Shown piece after piece: positions 24,708 to 32,946 of a DNA stretch of 64,000 nt. The notes beneath the pieces were generated by a model that made no database searches, had not been told where the DNA came from, and saw only the letters and a list, made by a program, of their open reading frames with translations. Source of the stretch: Variovorax saccharolyticus (GTDB lineage Bacteria > Pseudomonadota > Gammaproteobacteria > Burkholderiales > Burkholderiaceae_C); assembly GCF_030316765.1 (NCBI RefSeq), contig NZ_JASZYT010000002.1:744001-808000 (forward strand), read 5' to 3'. The number at the start of each line of letters is the position of its first letter. The stretch's first letter is position 1. Both the position numbers and the translations under genes were made by a program.

Positions 24708-25912
24708 CGCGGGGCCTCCGCCTGCACCAGCAGCAGGTCGCCTTCGCTGCGCGCAGCGTAGCCGCGCGAGGACAGCGCGCTCTTCACGCTCGAGAACTCG
24801 GAGGCCGGCAGGCCGAGCCCGCGCAGCCGCAGCTGGCCGGCACTGAAGTCGATCGCCGTGGGAACGCGTCCGGGCGTCAGGCTGGCGGCCAGCGCGCCGA
24901 GCATGGGCTCGAGGTCGGAGGCCGCGACGCCTCCGGTGGCCTGCTGCAGGGCCGCGACTTCGCGCGCCATCTGCAGCGGGGCGTCGACCACCAGCTGCAC
25001 CGAAGGGAAGGTCTGGGTCAGGAGCGCGCGCACCGCGCCTCTCTTGGCATCGAGCGCACTGCGCTCCTTCCAGGCCCAGGCGTTGAGGCCGACCAGCTGC
25101 GCCAGCACCAGCGCCAGCGCGCCCCAGCGCGCCGCCCGCCAGCGGGGTCCGTGCCACAGCTCGCGCGAGATCGCCGCCAGCTTCTTTCCGGCGCGGGCGC
25201 GGCCGGTCGATGCCAGGTCGAACTGCGCCAGATCCCAGGGCGAACGGCTGGCCTGCAGCCAGCGCGCGGCCGGCTTGATGATCGGCACGCGGCGCCCCAG
25301 CGCGCTTTCGGCCAGTTCGGCGACCGCCGGCTCCGCCAGCGCGGTGGTCTCGGGCGGCAGCGGACCGGCGAGCGCCAGTCCGGCGGCGTCGAGCGGCAGC
25401 AGGGCCACGCCCTCGGCGCCGCAGACCACGCACGAGGCCGTGGCCGGCTCGCCGATCGCGAACACCATCGGCGGCGCGCCGGCCGGCTGGGGAGAGAACT
25501 CCGGAATGATCCGGGTGATGCGGCGGCCCGCTCCTTCGAGCGCCTGCACGGCGCTGCGCAGCCAGATGCGGTTGCAGGCCGCCACCCACGCCGGCGCGTC
25601 GACCCGGGCACCGGGCTCGAGCGCGAAATGCAGCGATTCGGGATCGTCGAGCAGGCGGTCTTCCAGCAGGCCGTTGAGCACCGAGCGCAGCCGCGCGGCG
25701 CCGCTCATGCTGCCCTGGGGCAGCGTGACCTGGTGCCACGAGAGGGCGGCGACCGGCACCACCAGGATCACTTCGTCGCTGCTGGGCAGCAGGGCCGGTG
25801 CCGCGCTGCCCTGTGCGCGCAGCTTGCGCCCGTCGCTCGACCAGGCCGCCCAGCCGTACTCGGCGGCAGCCCCGCCGGAGGCGAGAGGAATGGTTACAAG
25901 CAGCAAGGCCAT
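24704..25912 (-). CDS. gspL: Type II secretion protein GspL
   Basis: 402 residues: a cytoplasmic actin-like domain (about 1-240), one membrane helix near WGALALVLAQLVGLNAW (about 255-275), then a short periplasmic domain. GspL docks GspE to the membrane. It is separated from gspK by 131 bases that contain two hairpins, the only sizeable gap in the gsp operon, so its expression may depend on read-through or on a local promoter. Confidence 0.9.
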   Translation of the reverse strand: MALLLVTIPLASGGAAAEYGWAAWSSDGRKLRAQGSAAPALLPSSDEVILVVPVAALSWHQVTLPQGSMSGAARLRSVLNGLLEDRLLDDPESLHFALEPGARVDAPAWVAACNRIWLRSAVQALEGAGRRITRIIPEFSPQPAGAPPMVFAIGEPATASCVVCGAEGVALLPLDAAGLALAGPLPPETTALAEPAVAELAESALGRRVPIIKPAARWLQASRSPWDLAQFDLASTGRARAGKKLAAISRELWHGPRWRAARWGALALVLAQLVGLNAWAWKERSALDAKRGAVRALLTQTFPSVQLVVDAPLQMAREVAALQQATGGVAASDLEPMLGALAASLTPGRVPTAIDFSAGQLRLRGLGLPASEFSSVKSALSSRGYAARSEGDLLLVQAEAPR

Positions 25913-25955
25913 GGACAGCAGTAAAGGGTCACTATTGTAGGAGAGGGTGGCTTCT

Positions 25956-26003
25956 AGATGCTACAGATTTGATAGCATCTCATATAGATGCAACGGGCGT
26001 TGC
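25956..26003 (-). repeat. Hairpin-forming intergenic element between gspK and gspL
   Basis: Perfect inverted repeat AGATGCTA...TAGCATCT at 25956-25980 with a 9-base loop, followed by a GCAAC-GGGC-GTTGC hairpin at 25990-26003 and a GCTTATTTTT-like stretch. The block is far more AT-rich than its surroundings. It resembles a short dispersed intergenic repeat I recall from Comamonadaceae genomes, here as a degenerate copy inside an operon. Confidence 0.5.
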
Positions 26004-26043
26004 GCTTATTTTTGACCCAATAGGGCCGAGCAGGGCTTCCGCA

Positions 26044-27189
26044 TCAGGATCTGGGCGGCGGCAGCGTGGCGCCGGCGCCACGTTCTCGCCACACGATCCG
26101 GACGTCGCTGCCTTCGCGTCGCAGCAGGGTCTGTTCCTCGACCCAGGTCCGGTCGATGCGCAGCCGGGCGTGGACTTCGAAGTTGTTGCTGGACACGCCA
26201 TGCTGGTCCGGCGTGAACTGCGGAGAGCTTTGCTGGACCAGCGCACTGGCATCCTCGAGCGACTTGAAGACGACGCGCGAGCGCGCCTCGACCAGCCGCT
26301 TGGCGCCCGCCAGGTCCAGCCCGGGCGCGCTGGCGAACAGGGCCTCGGCGCTGGCGGTGTTGAGGTTGAGCTTGGTGCCGGCCGGCAGCACCGTCACATA
26401 GGGCTCCAGCGCCGCCACGGTCGAGGGCGACAGGCCGAGCCAGACCAGCTGCGCGGTGCGCTGCGGAACCAGCGCGCCGGCGCTGCCGCCGCTGCTGCCG
26501 GCCTGGGCGCTCGAATCCATCGTGGTCTGGGCGGTCGCGCTGCCGCCGGTGGCGTCGGTCGTGGCCGCCGGGGTGCTGGTCGAGCTGCTGGTCGAGCTGC
26601 CGGTGCCGCTCGCCGTACCGGTGCCAGCCGTCGTTCCCGAGGTGCCGGCCGTCGCGCTGGCCGTGGCCGGCACGGCGCGCAGCAGGTTGGCGGTCAGCAG
26701 CGTCAGCTCCTCGCGCGGCAGCCGCAGCAGCTGGAACAGCTTGTCGAAGGCCGCCACCGCCTTGGGGGCCGCCTTGCCGCCGTCCACCAGGTTCATGACG
26801 TTGAGCTTCGACTGGGCATCGATGATGCGGCCCGACAGGAAGGCATCGGGCAGCCCTTCGAGGGCGTCGCTGGCGATGTTCTTGTCGGCCGCCAGGAAGG
26901 TGGTGAGCTTGGCTTCCTCGAGCGGCACCGCCCAGGGCTCGGCCAGGTGGTCGACGAGGGTTCCGCTGCCGGCGGTGCGGGCATCCTCGCGCAGGATCAG
27001 CCGCGACCAGTCGAGCGCGCCGATCAGCACCCATCCGGCCTGCGCCCGGGCCCGCTCGGCGGCCTCGATTTCGATCGAGCGCCATTGCTGCCAGAGCGCC
27101 GCCGCGGCGAAGGTCGCGACCAGCGTGACGGTCAGCATCGCCGTCAGCAGCGCGGCACCGTACTGGTTCGGCTTCCCGGCGGACCTCAT
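26044..27189 (-). CDS. gspK: Type II secretion minor pseudopilin GspK
   Basis: 381 residues from ATG 27189 (MRSAGKPNQYGAALLTAML). The G-A-A-L-L prepilin cleavage region and a hydrophobic helix lie at about 15-35, and the conserved KLNVMNLV and helix-hairpin-helix KLNLNTAS segments are present. A Ser/Thr/Gly/Ala-only stretch of roughly 65-70 residues (about 26470-26680) interrupts the protein between the two. GspK caps the pseudopilus tip with GspI and GspJ. Its ATG overlaps the gspJ stop. Confidence 0.92.
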   Translation of the reverse strand: MRSAGKPNQYGAALLTAMLTVTLVATFAAAALWQQWRSIEIEAAERARAQAGWVLIGALDWSRLILREDARTAGSGTLVDHLAEPWAVPLEEAKLTTFLAADKNIASDALEGLPDAFLSGRIIDAQSKLNVMNLVDGGKAAPKAVAAFDKLFQLLRLPREELTLLTANLLRAVPATASATAGTSGTTAGTGTASGTGSSTSSSTSTPAATTDATGGSATAQTTMDSSAQAGSSGGSAGALVPQRTAQLVWLGLSPSTVAALEPYVTVLPAGTKLNLNTASAEALFASAPGLDLAGAKRLVEARSRVVFKSLEDASALVQQSSPQFTPDQHGVSSNNFEVHARLRIDRTWVEEQTLLRREGSDVRIVWRERGAGATLPPPRS

Positions 27190-27839
27190 GACTTCGGCAC
27201 CGTCAAGCTCGGCCGCACCCAGTCGCGGGTGAGCAGGCCCGCGAGCGCCGGTCCCGGGGGCAGGCTCAGGACCAGGCGCACGCCGTCGGGCAGGGTGGAG
27301 GTGGTGCTGCCCAGCGCCGCGGCGCTCACGGCCGGCGTCCAGGCATCGTTGCGGAAATAGGCGATCTGCCAGCCATCGAGCGGAATCAGGTCGACGTCGG
27401 CCACGCCGGTGTTGCTGCTGCCGTCCGCCGCCCAGGCAGCGGCCTGCGCCCAGGCCTGCTGCCATTCGGCGCGGGTCGTGAAACCCGGTGATTGCCAGCG
27501 CCGCCAGTGCGCACCGCCGGTGGTCTGCGGGCGCAGCGTCCAGGCCACCACCAGGACCATCGGCGTGGCGCTGTCGGTGCTGCGGCGCGTGAGGCGCAGC
27601 ACGCGCCCGTCCCAGTCGATGGCCGAGGTCTGCGGCAGTGCCACCATCGCGTCGAGGTCGGCACCCCACTGCGCCAGCGTGGTCTGGAGTGTCAGCACGG
27701 CGTCGCCGCGCTCCCGGTTCTGGGCCTGCGCGCGCCCCATGGCGTCGAGGCCGCGCCAGCTCATGAGCGCGAGCAGCGCCATGGCCGCGATCGCGACCAT
27801 CAGCTCGATCAGCGTGAAACCGTGCGCCCTGCGTGCCAT
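27186..27839 (-). CDS. gspJ: Type II secretion minor pseudopilin GspJ
   Basis: 217 residues with a short basic leader and prepilin peptidase site MARRAHG-FTLIELM, with E at +5, followed by the hydrophobic helix. The remainder is a beta-rich periplasmic domain with many Trp (WTLRPQTTGGAHWRRW). It overlaps gspI and gspK by 3-4 bases at each end, so the minor pseudopilins are translationally coupled. Confidence 0.93.
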   Translation of the reverse strand: MARRAHGFTLIELMVAIAAMALLALMSWRGLDAMGRAQAQNRERGDAVLTLQTTLAQWGADLDAMVALPQTSAIDWDGRVLRLTRRSTDSATPMVLVVAWTLRPQTTGGAHWRRWQSPGFTTRAEWQQAWAQAAAWAADGSSNTGVADVDLIPLDGWQIAYFRNDAWTPAVSAAALGSTTSTLPDGVRLVLSLPPGPALAGLLTRDWVRPSLTVPKS

Positions 27840-28204
27840 CAGTAGCGCCCCACCACGGTGGACAGGCGCAGCACCGGCGCCTCGGAGGCATCGCGCACCT
27901 GGACATCGACGCGGCGGAAGTTCGGATTCAAGGTCGACGTGGTCGAGACCGTCACGCCGAAGCTCTGGTTGGCTTGCGTGCAGATGACGCCGGCATCGCC
28001 CACCGGTGGCATCTGGCGGGCCAGCCTTGCCTTGATCAACTCGTTCTCGGCGCAGATCTGGGCCAGCATCACATCCGATTGGCGCTGCGCGTTGCGGGTC
28101 AGCGCCAGCGTGGCCTGGGTGCCGGCCATCAAGGCGATCGCGACGATGCCCAGGGCCACCAGCACCTCGATCAGGGTGAAGCCGCGCGCGGCCCTGCGTT
28201 TCAT
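27839..28204 (-). CDS. gspI: Type II secretion minor pseudopilin GspI
   Basis: 121 residues from ATG 28204, with leader MKRRAARG-FTLIEVLVALG. A GAAGG ribosome site lies 7 bases upstream. An alternative in-frame ATG at 28264 overlaps the gspH stop but would give a 28-residue leader, partly coded by a fragment of a dispersed repeat. Cys are present at DVMLAQICAENE and GVICTQ. Confidence 0.9.
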   Translation of the reverse strand: MKRRAARGFTLIEVLVALGIVAIALMAGTQATLALTRNAQRQSDVMLAQICAENELIKARLARQMPPVGDAGVICTQANQSFGVTVSTTSTLNPNFRRVDVQVRDASEAPVLRLSTVVGRY

Positions 28205-28260
28205 TCGGCAGCCTTCGCGCAGCAGCGCTTCGGCCTTCGCCTTGGGAGCGGCCCTGCGGC

Positions 28261-28764
28261 TCATGGCGCCACGACCGCGAAGGGACGCAGCCCGTCGGTG
28301 CCGACGCGCAGGCTGCGATCGGGCAGCGCCTGCGAAGTCAGCAGCACCTGCTGTGCCGCGATGATCGGGTCCGGGCCCAGCTGCAGGGCTGCCGCGGCCC
28401 TGCCGTCGACGCCGATCGGCTGGGCCGTGATGCCATCCGACAGCCAGGCCGTCGGCAGCGCGCCGAGCGGCAGGCCGTCGAAACTGAAGTTGCCGGGCCC
28501 ATCCGGGGTGATGCGCCATCGCACTGCAACGCCGCTGGCGCGCGATTGCGCCCGCGCCGATTCGAGCAGGGCGACCAGCCGCTCGGCCTCGCGGTCGAGA
28601 GCGGCCTGGCCGGAATCCCTGAGCGAGAGCCCGACCCCGGCGGTGGCCAGCGCGATGATCGCGATCACCACCAGCAGTTCGAGCAGCGTGAAGCCGGTCG
28701 TGCCGGGACGGCGGCCCGAGTTCCGACGGCAGCGCGCGCTACTGCCAGCTGCCGATGTCGGCAT
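28261..28764 (-). CDS. gspH: Type II secretion minor pseudopilin GspH
   Basis: 167 residues from ATG 28764 (MPTSAAGSSAR), with prepilin site PGTTG-FTLLELLVVIA. This start has a GAAGG ribosome site, whereas the ATG at 28791 has none; either one overlaps the gspG 3' end. The rest of the protein fits GspH: an E-rich helix (REAERLVALLESARAQS) then beta strands. Confidence 0.9.
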   Translation of the reverse strand: MPTSAAGSSARCRRNSGRRPGTTGFTLLELLVVIAIIALATAGVGLSLRDSGQAALDREAERLVALLESARAQSRASGVAVRWRITPDGPGNFSFDGLPLGALPTAWLSDGITAQPIGVDGRAAAALQLGPDPIIAAQQVLLTSQALPDRSLRVGTDGLRPFAVVAP

Positions 28765-29179
28765 TCTTGCCTTCGCCGCCGGGCTCGCCATCGGCGCCGA
28801 GCGAAAGCACGTCGATCTCGCCCTTGATGCCCGGGTTCATGTACTGGTACGGCCGACCCCAGGGATCGTTGGGCAGCTTCTCGACGTAGGGCTTCCAGTT
28901 GGGCGCGGCGGGGCCGCTGGTCGGGCGTACGAGCAGCGCTTGCAGGCCCTGTTCCGCCGTCGGGTAGCGCTGGTTGTCCAGACGGTACAGCTTGAGCGCC
29001 TGCATCAGGTTGTTGACGTCGGTCTTGGCCGCGGTGACGCGGGCGTCGTCGGCCCGTTCGATCACGTTCGGCACGATCAGGGCCGCCAGCACGCCGATGA
29101 TGACCAGCACCACCATCAGCTCGATCAGGGTGAAGCCGCGCTGCAGGGCGCGGGAGGAGGTGCGGATGAAAGTGGGCAT
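28739..29179 (-). CDS. gspG: Type II secretion major pseudopilin GspG
   Basis: 146 residues from ATG 29179 (MPTFIRTSSRALQRG-FTLIELMVVL), the classical methylation and cleavage motif. The family core DVNNLMQALKLYRLDNQRYPT and the C-terminal LPNDPWGRPYQY plus DVLSLGADGEPGGEGKNADI, which carries calcium ligands, are intact. It is the first gene of the minus-strand gsp operon. A 64-base gap to the divergent gspC must hold both promoters. Confidence 0.95.
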   Translation of the reverse strand: MPTFIRTSSRALQRGFTLIELMVVLVIIGVLAALIVPNVIERADDARVTAAKTDVNNLMQALKLYRLDNQRYPTAEQGLQALLVRPTSGPAAPNWKPYVEKLPNDPWGRPYQYMNPGIKGEIDVLSLGADGEPGGEGKNADIGSWQ

Positions 29180-29243
29180 CGAGGGCGGGTGGGGCTGAAG
29201 GAAGGCGGCGACGGCCGCGTTCGCTGCATGATAATCCGGCCTC

Positions 29244-29735
29244 ATGTCGGTTCCTTACGCACCCGCCCGCTGGCCTTCGGCCACTGCCACCACCGCCGTC
29301 TGGGCGCTGGCGGCCGCGAGCCTCGTGTTCTGGGGCCTCCGGCTGGCCGGGCCTTCGGATGCGCCGGCGCCGCCGGCCGTGGCCGGCACGCCGCAGGCCG
29401 CGCTCGACCCGGCGGCGGTCGCCCGGGTGCTGGGCGCGGTGTCCACGCAGGCGGCGGCGGTGGCCGCGCCCGAGGCCGCCAGCCGCTTCTCGCTGCTGGG
29501 CGTGGTCGCCGATGCCGAGCAGCAGGGCGTGGCCCTGATCGCGGTCGACGGCAAGCCGCCGCGGCCGTTCCGGGTCGGCGCCAGGGTGGCCGACGGTTTC
29601 GTGTTGCAGTCGCTCGGCGCCCGGAGCGCGGCGTTCGGCGCCAGCCCCGAAGCGGCCACCGCGTTCACCCTGCAGCTGCCCACGCGGCCGCTGGCGGTCA
29701 TGACGCCGCCCGGGCCGCTGCCAGCGCAAGACTGA
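29244..29735 (+). CDS. gspC: Type II secretion protein GspC (short form)
   Basis: 163 residues: a cytoplasmic N-terminus, one membrane helix (AVWALAAASLVFWGLRLAG), an Ala/Pro linker, then a homology-region domain (SRFSLLGVVADAEQQGVALIAVDGKPPRPFRVGARVADG). It lacks the C-terminal PDZ or coiled-coil domain of long GspC proteins. GspC bridges the inner-membrane platform to GspD. It is transcribed away from gspG. Confidence 0.88.
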   Translation: MSVPYAPARWPSATATTAVWALAAASLVFWGLRLAGPSDAPAPPAVAGTPQAALDPAAVARVLGAVSTQAAAVAAPEAASRFSLLGVVADAEQQGVALIAVDGKPPRPFRVGARVADGFVLQSLGARSAAFGASPEAATAFTLQLPTRPLAVMTPPGPLPAQD

Positions 29736-29799
29736 AACCTTGCGGGACAGACCAAGAAACTGCGCAGCAGTTTTTGCCCTGTCCTCAACTGACTGACGG

Positions 29800-31353
29800 T
29801 TACACCTTCAGGAACAGCCGGTAGACCGGGTTGGCGGTTTCTTCCACGAACGGATAGCCCAGCGTCTGCAGGAACTCGTCGAAGGCCGCGTTGTCGGCCG
29901 GCGGCACCTGCAGCCCGACCAGGATGCGTCCGTAGTCGGCGCCCTGGTTTCGGTAGTGGAACAGGCTGATGTTCCAGTTCGGCCGCAACAGGCTCAGGAA
30001 CTTCAGCAGTGCGCCAGGCCGCTCCGGGAACACGAAACGCAGCAGCCGCTCCTCGTGGGCGAGCGTGCTGCGCCCGCCCACCATGTGGCGGATGTGCTCC
30101 TTGGCGAGTTCGTCGTGCGTGAGGTCGATGGCGCCGAAGCCGTGCGCCACGAAGGTGTCGGCGATGGTGGTCGATTCGCCGCGCGTGGTGGTCGTCAGGC
30201 CGACGAACACGTGGGCTTCGGTCGAATCGCTGATGCGGTAGTTGAACTCGGTCACGTTGCGCGAAGCGCCCGGCAACTGCCCGACCAGCTCGCAGAAGCG
30301 GCGGAAGCTGCCGCGCTCCTCGGGGATGGTCACCGCGAACAGCGCCTCGCGCTCCTCGCCGACCTCGGCCCGCTCCGCCACGAAGCGCAGCCGATCGAAG
30401 TTCATGTTCGCGCCGCACAGGATCGCGGCATAGGTCTCGCCGCGGGTGCCGCGGGCCTCGACATACTGCTTGATCGCCGCCACGGCGAGCGCCCCGGCCG
30501 GCTCGACGATGCTGCGGGTGTCGATGAAGACGTCCTTGATGCCGGCGCAGACCGCGTCGGTGTCGACCGTGATGAACTCGTCCACCAGGTCGCTGGCGAT
30601 GCGGAAGGTCTCCTCGCCGACCAGCTTGACCGCGGTGCCGTCGGAGAACAGGCCGACGTCGGGCAGCGTCACGCGCTGGCGGGCGGCCACCGATTGCATC
30701 ATCGCGTCGGAGTCGTTCATCTGCACGCCGATCACCCGGATCTCGGGCCGCACCGCCTTGATGTAGTTGGCCACGCCGGAGATCAGGCCGCCGCCGCCGA
30801 TGGCGACGAAGACGGCGTGCAGGGGTCCCTGGTGCTGGCGCAGGATCTCCATGGCGATCGTGCCCTGGCCGGCGATCACGTCCGGGTCGTCGAAGGGATG
30901 CACGAAGGTCAGGCCGTGCAGCTTCTGCTGCTCGAGCGCGTAGCCGTACGCGTCCGAATAGCTGTCGCCGTGCAGGTGCACCTCGCCGCCGAGCGCGCGC
31001 ACGGCGTCGACCTTCAGTTGCGGTGTGGTCACGGGCATCACCACCACGGCCCGCGCGCCGAGCTTGTGGGCGCCCAGGGCGACGCCCTGCGCATGGTTGC
31101 CCGCCGAGGCGCAGATCACGCCGCTGGCCAGTTGCTCGGGGCTCAGCTTCGCCATCTTGTTGTAGGCGCCGCGCAGCTTGAAGCTGAAGACCGGCTGCTG
31201 GTCCTCGCGCTTGAGCAGCACCGTGTTGCCGATCCTGGCGCTCAGGGCGCGCGCGGGTTCGAGGGCCGATTCGACCGCCACGTCGTAGACGCGCGCGGTC
31301 AGGATCTTCTTGAGGTAGTCGGCGGGAGTGAGGGGCTGGGGCGCAGAGGACAT
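29800..31353 (-). CDS. ilvA: Threonine ammonia-lyase, biosynthetic (IlvA)
   Basis: 517 residues. Catalyses PLP-dependent conversion of threonine to 2-oxobutanoate, the first step to isoleucine. The PLP lysine is K59 in SFKLRGAYNK, and the GGGGL phosphate loop follows (AIGGGGLISG). Two ACT-like regulatory repeats occupy about 330-517 (RFVFPERPGALLKFL), so it is the long, isoleucine-inhibited form. ATG 31353 starts MSSAPQPLTPADYLKKIL. The upstream leader contains a promoter, a short open frame and a terminator-like hairpin. Confidence 0.95.
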   Translation of the reverse strand: MSSAPQPLTPADYLKKILTARVYDVAVESALEPARALSARIGNTVLLKREDQQPVFSFKLRGAYNKMAKLSPEQLASGVICASAGNHAQGVALGAHKLGARAVVVMPVTTPQLKVDAVRALGGEVHLHGDSYSDAYGYALEQQKLHGLTFVHPFDDPDVIAGQGTIAMEILRQHQGPLHAVFVAIGGGGLISGVANYIKAVRPEIRVIGVQMNDSDAMMQSVAARQRVTLPDVGLFSDGTAVKLVGEETFRIASDLVDEFITVDTDAVCAGIKDVFIDTRSIVEPAGALAVAAIKQYVEARGTRGETYAAILCGANMNFDRLRFVAERAEVGEEREALFAVTIPEERGSFRRFCELVGQLPGASRNVTEFNYRISDSTEAHVFVGLTTTTRGESTTIADTFVAHGFGAIDLTHDELAKEHIRHMVGGRSTLAHEERLLRFVFPERPGALLKFLSLLRPNWNISLFHYRNQGADYGRILVGLQVPPADNAAFDEFLQTLGYPFVEETANPVYRLFLKV

Positions 31354-31398
31354 AGGGCCGCGATCATAGGCTTTGCCGATGCGCGGGCCGGCCCCAAG

Positions 31399-31429
31399 AA
31401 AAAAGCCCCGGGCCTTGCGGCTCGGGGCT
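31399..31429 (-). terminator. Terminator-like hairpin 5' of ilvA (possible attenuator)
   Basis: Read on the minus strand, AGCCCCG-a-GCC-GCAA-GGC-c-CGGGGCT forms a 7+3 bp stem with one mismatch and a GNRA loop, followed by six T. It lies between the ilvA promoter and the ilvA ATG, so it should stop transcripts unless read through. The stop of the small leader frame is at its upstream edge. Confidence 0.6.
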
Positions 31430-31472
31430 AAATCCACCAATTGGGAGGGTGGAGGAGACAACCGGTGCACAT
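31428..31472 (-). CDS. Possible 14-residue leader peptide upstream of ilvA
   Basis: ATG 31472 to TAG 31428 encodes MCTGCLLHPPNWWI. No clear ribosome site precedes it. It ends exactly where the terminator-like stem begins, as in translation-coupled attenuators. The residues are not enriched in the expected regulatory amino acids beyond Leu-Leu and a terminal Ile, and Trp-Trp is unexpected, so translation is uncertain. Confidence 0.3.
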   Translation of the reverse strand: MCTGCLLHPPNWWI

Positions 31473-31494
31473 ATGTCGATGTGCGATGAAATAA

Positions 31495-31522
31495 AGTATA
31501 TCGGTTGATTGCTGCAATGCAA
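31495..31522 (-). promoter_or_regulatory. Sigma-70-like promoter of ilvA
   Basis: Minus-strand TTGCAT (31522-31517), a 16-bp spacer and TATACT (31500-31495). The -35 is embedded in TGTTGCATTGCAGC, a sequence also seen in similar form at 33034-33047. An inverted repeat GCACAT-N6-ATGTGC at 31467-31484 lies just downstream of the predicted start point. Confidence 0.55.
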
Positions 31523-31603
31523 CACGCCCGTTGCTTTTTTTGAACAATAAATCACGCGGAGCGAGGTTTCCTCACCTTGGTCTGCGACTTTTCGGAGTCT
31601 GAA

Positions 31604-32047
31604 ATGGAATGCACAGTGAGTTGGACCGGCAACGCCGGCGCGCGGTCGGCGATGGGCTTCGTTGCCGAGACCGGTAGCGGACATGTCCTGATGATGGATG
31701 GCGCGCCGGATGCCGCCAAGCCGGAGAACGGTGGCCAGAACCTGGCGGCCCGGCCGATGGAGACGGTGCTGGCCGGTGCCGGCGGCTGCACCGCCTACGA
31801 CGTGGTGCTCATCCTGAAGCGCGGGCGGCACCAGGTCGAGCGCTGCAGCGTCAAGCTGACCAGCGAACGGGCGGAAAAAGATCCCAAGGTATTCACCAAG
31901 ATCCACATGCACTTCACGGTGGCCGGCAAGGACATTCCCCCCGCCGCGGTGGAGCGGGCCATCGCCCTGAGCCATGAGACCTATTGCTCGGCGACCATCA
32001 TGCTCGGCAAGACGGCCGAGATCACGACCAGCTTCGAACTGGTTTGA
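31604..32047 (+). CDS. OsmC-family protein (peroxidatic Cys pair)
   Basis: 147 residues from ATG 31604 (MECTVSWTGNAG), with a GGAG ribosome site 7 bases upstream. The OsmC/Ohr fold is indicated by RPMETVLAGAGGCTAYDVVLIL and HETYCSATIMLGKTAEI, which place the two redox Cys at the family positions. Members reduce organic peroxides with thiols, but this subgroup (YhfA-like) has no proven substrate. It is divergent from ilvA and ends directly at a large palindrome. Confidence 0.85.
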   Translation: MECTVSWTGNAGARSAMGFVAETGSGHVLMMDGAPDAAKPENGGQNLAARPMETVLAGAGGCTAYDVVLILKRGRHQVERCSVKLTSERAEKDPKVFTKIHMHFTVAGKDIPPAAVERAIALSHETYCSATIMLGKTAEITTSFELV

Positions 32048-32316
32048 CTCGCCCCCAGGTTGGGCTCACTTCGTGTAGCCCGCCCACCCCCTGCCGGGGG
32101 CAACACCAGCGGCCTGGCAAAGCCAGTTCCGCGGTGTTTCACCAACGGGCCTGGCTGCGCCGGCCAACAACAATCCGGCGCCGTGTTGTTCTCCGGCGGC
32201 GCGCAGCGCCCGCCCGTTGGTGGGCAGTCGCGGAACCGGCTTCGCCGGGCCGCTGACTGCGCCCCCGGCAGGGGGTGGGCGCCCGGACACGAAGTGCCGG
32301 GCAACCTGGGGGCGAG
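32048..32316. repeat. 269-bp giant imperfect palindrome filling the osmC-coq7 gap
   Basis: The left arm (from 32048, CTCGCCCCCAGGTTG) and right arm (to 32316, CAACCTGGGGGCGAG) are inverted copies of a repeat of about 105 bp, and the central 50 bp is itself partly palindromic. The element runs from the osmC stop codon to the coq7 stop codon. Each arm contains nested hairpins (CCCCC-TGCC-GGGGG; AACACC...GGTGTT). It probably terminates both convergent transcripts. A single arm recurs at 41482-41604. Confidence 0.85.
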
Positions 32317-32946
32317 CTAAACCCGGTGCGCGATGGTCGTCATGACGCGCGAGGCCATCCGCATCGCCGCCTTGGCGGGTGCAGGCAGTTCCTTGGCGCC
32401 GGCTTGCCAGGCCTGGGCGGCGTGACGGGCCTCGTCCAGCTTCATCTGCTGGATCACGGCCCGCGAGGCGCTGTCGCCCGCCGGCAGCCGGTCCAGATGG
32501 CCGTCCAGGTGGGCCTCGACCTGGCGCTCGGTTTCGGCGACGAAGCCGAGGCTGGTCGCGTCCCCGAACCGGCCGGCGACCAGTCCAAGCCCGAAAGCCC
32601 CCAGATACCAGAGCGGATTCAGCACCGATGCGTGGCTGCCCAGGTCGTCGAGCCGCTGCTGGGTCCAGGCCAGGTGATCTGTTTCCTCGCGTGCGGCCTC
32701 GTCGAAGTGGCGCCGCAGGACGGGGTCGCGCGTGACGGCGGCCTGCGCGGTGTAGAGGGCCTGGGCGCAGATCTCCCCCACATGATTGACCCGCATCAGC
32801 GCGCCGGCCTCGCGCCGCTCGGTCTCGCTCAGCGGGCCTGGCGGGGTCTCGGGCGTCGGGGGCGTCCGAGTCGAATGCGGTTTGGCGAACAGGGTGCGCA
32901 GTGCCGCGTCTGCCACTGCCAGGACGGAGTCGAGCGATCGGGTCAT
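32317..32946 (-). CDS. coq7: 2-polyprenyl-3-methyl-6-methoxy-1,4-benzoquinone monooxygenase (Coq7)
   Basis: 209 residues of the di-iron Coq7 family, which hydroxylates demethoxyubiquinone in ubiquinone synthesis. Iron ligands are visible in [35 protein letters not shown] and [10 protein letters not shown]. The start [16 protein letters not shown] at 32946 is supported by the family N-terminus. A 40-residue Pro/Thr-rich segment precedes the first ligand, as in other Burkholderiales. It is convergent with the OsmC gene. Confidence 0.93.
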   Translation of the reverse strand: MTRSLDSVLAVADAALRTLFAKPHSTRTPPTPETPPGPLSETERREAGALMRVNHVGEICAQALYTAQAAVTRDPVLRRHFDEAAREETDHLAWTQQRLDDLGSHASVLNPLWYLGAFGLGLVAGRFGDATSLGFVAETERQVEAHLDGHLDRLPAGDSASRAVIQQMKLDEARHAAQAWQAGAKELPAPAKAAMRMASRVMTTIAHRV

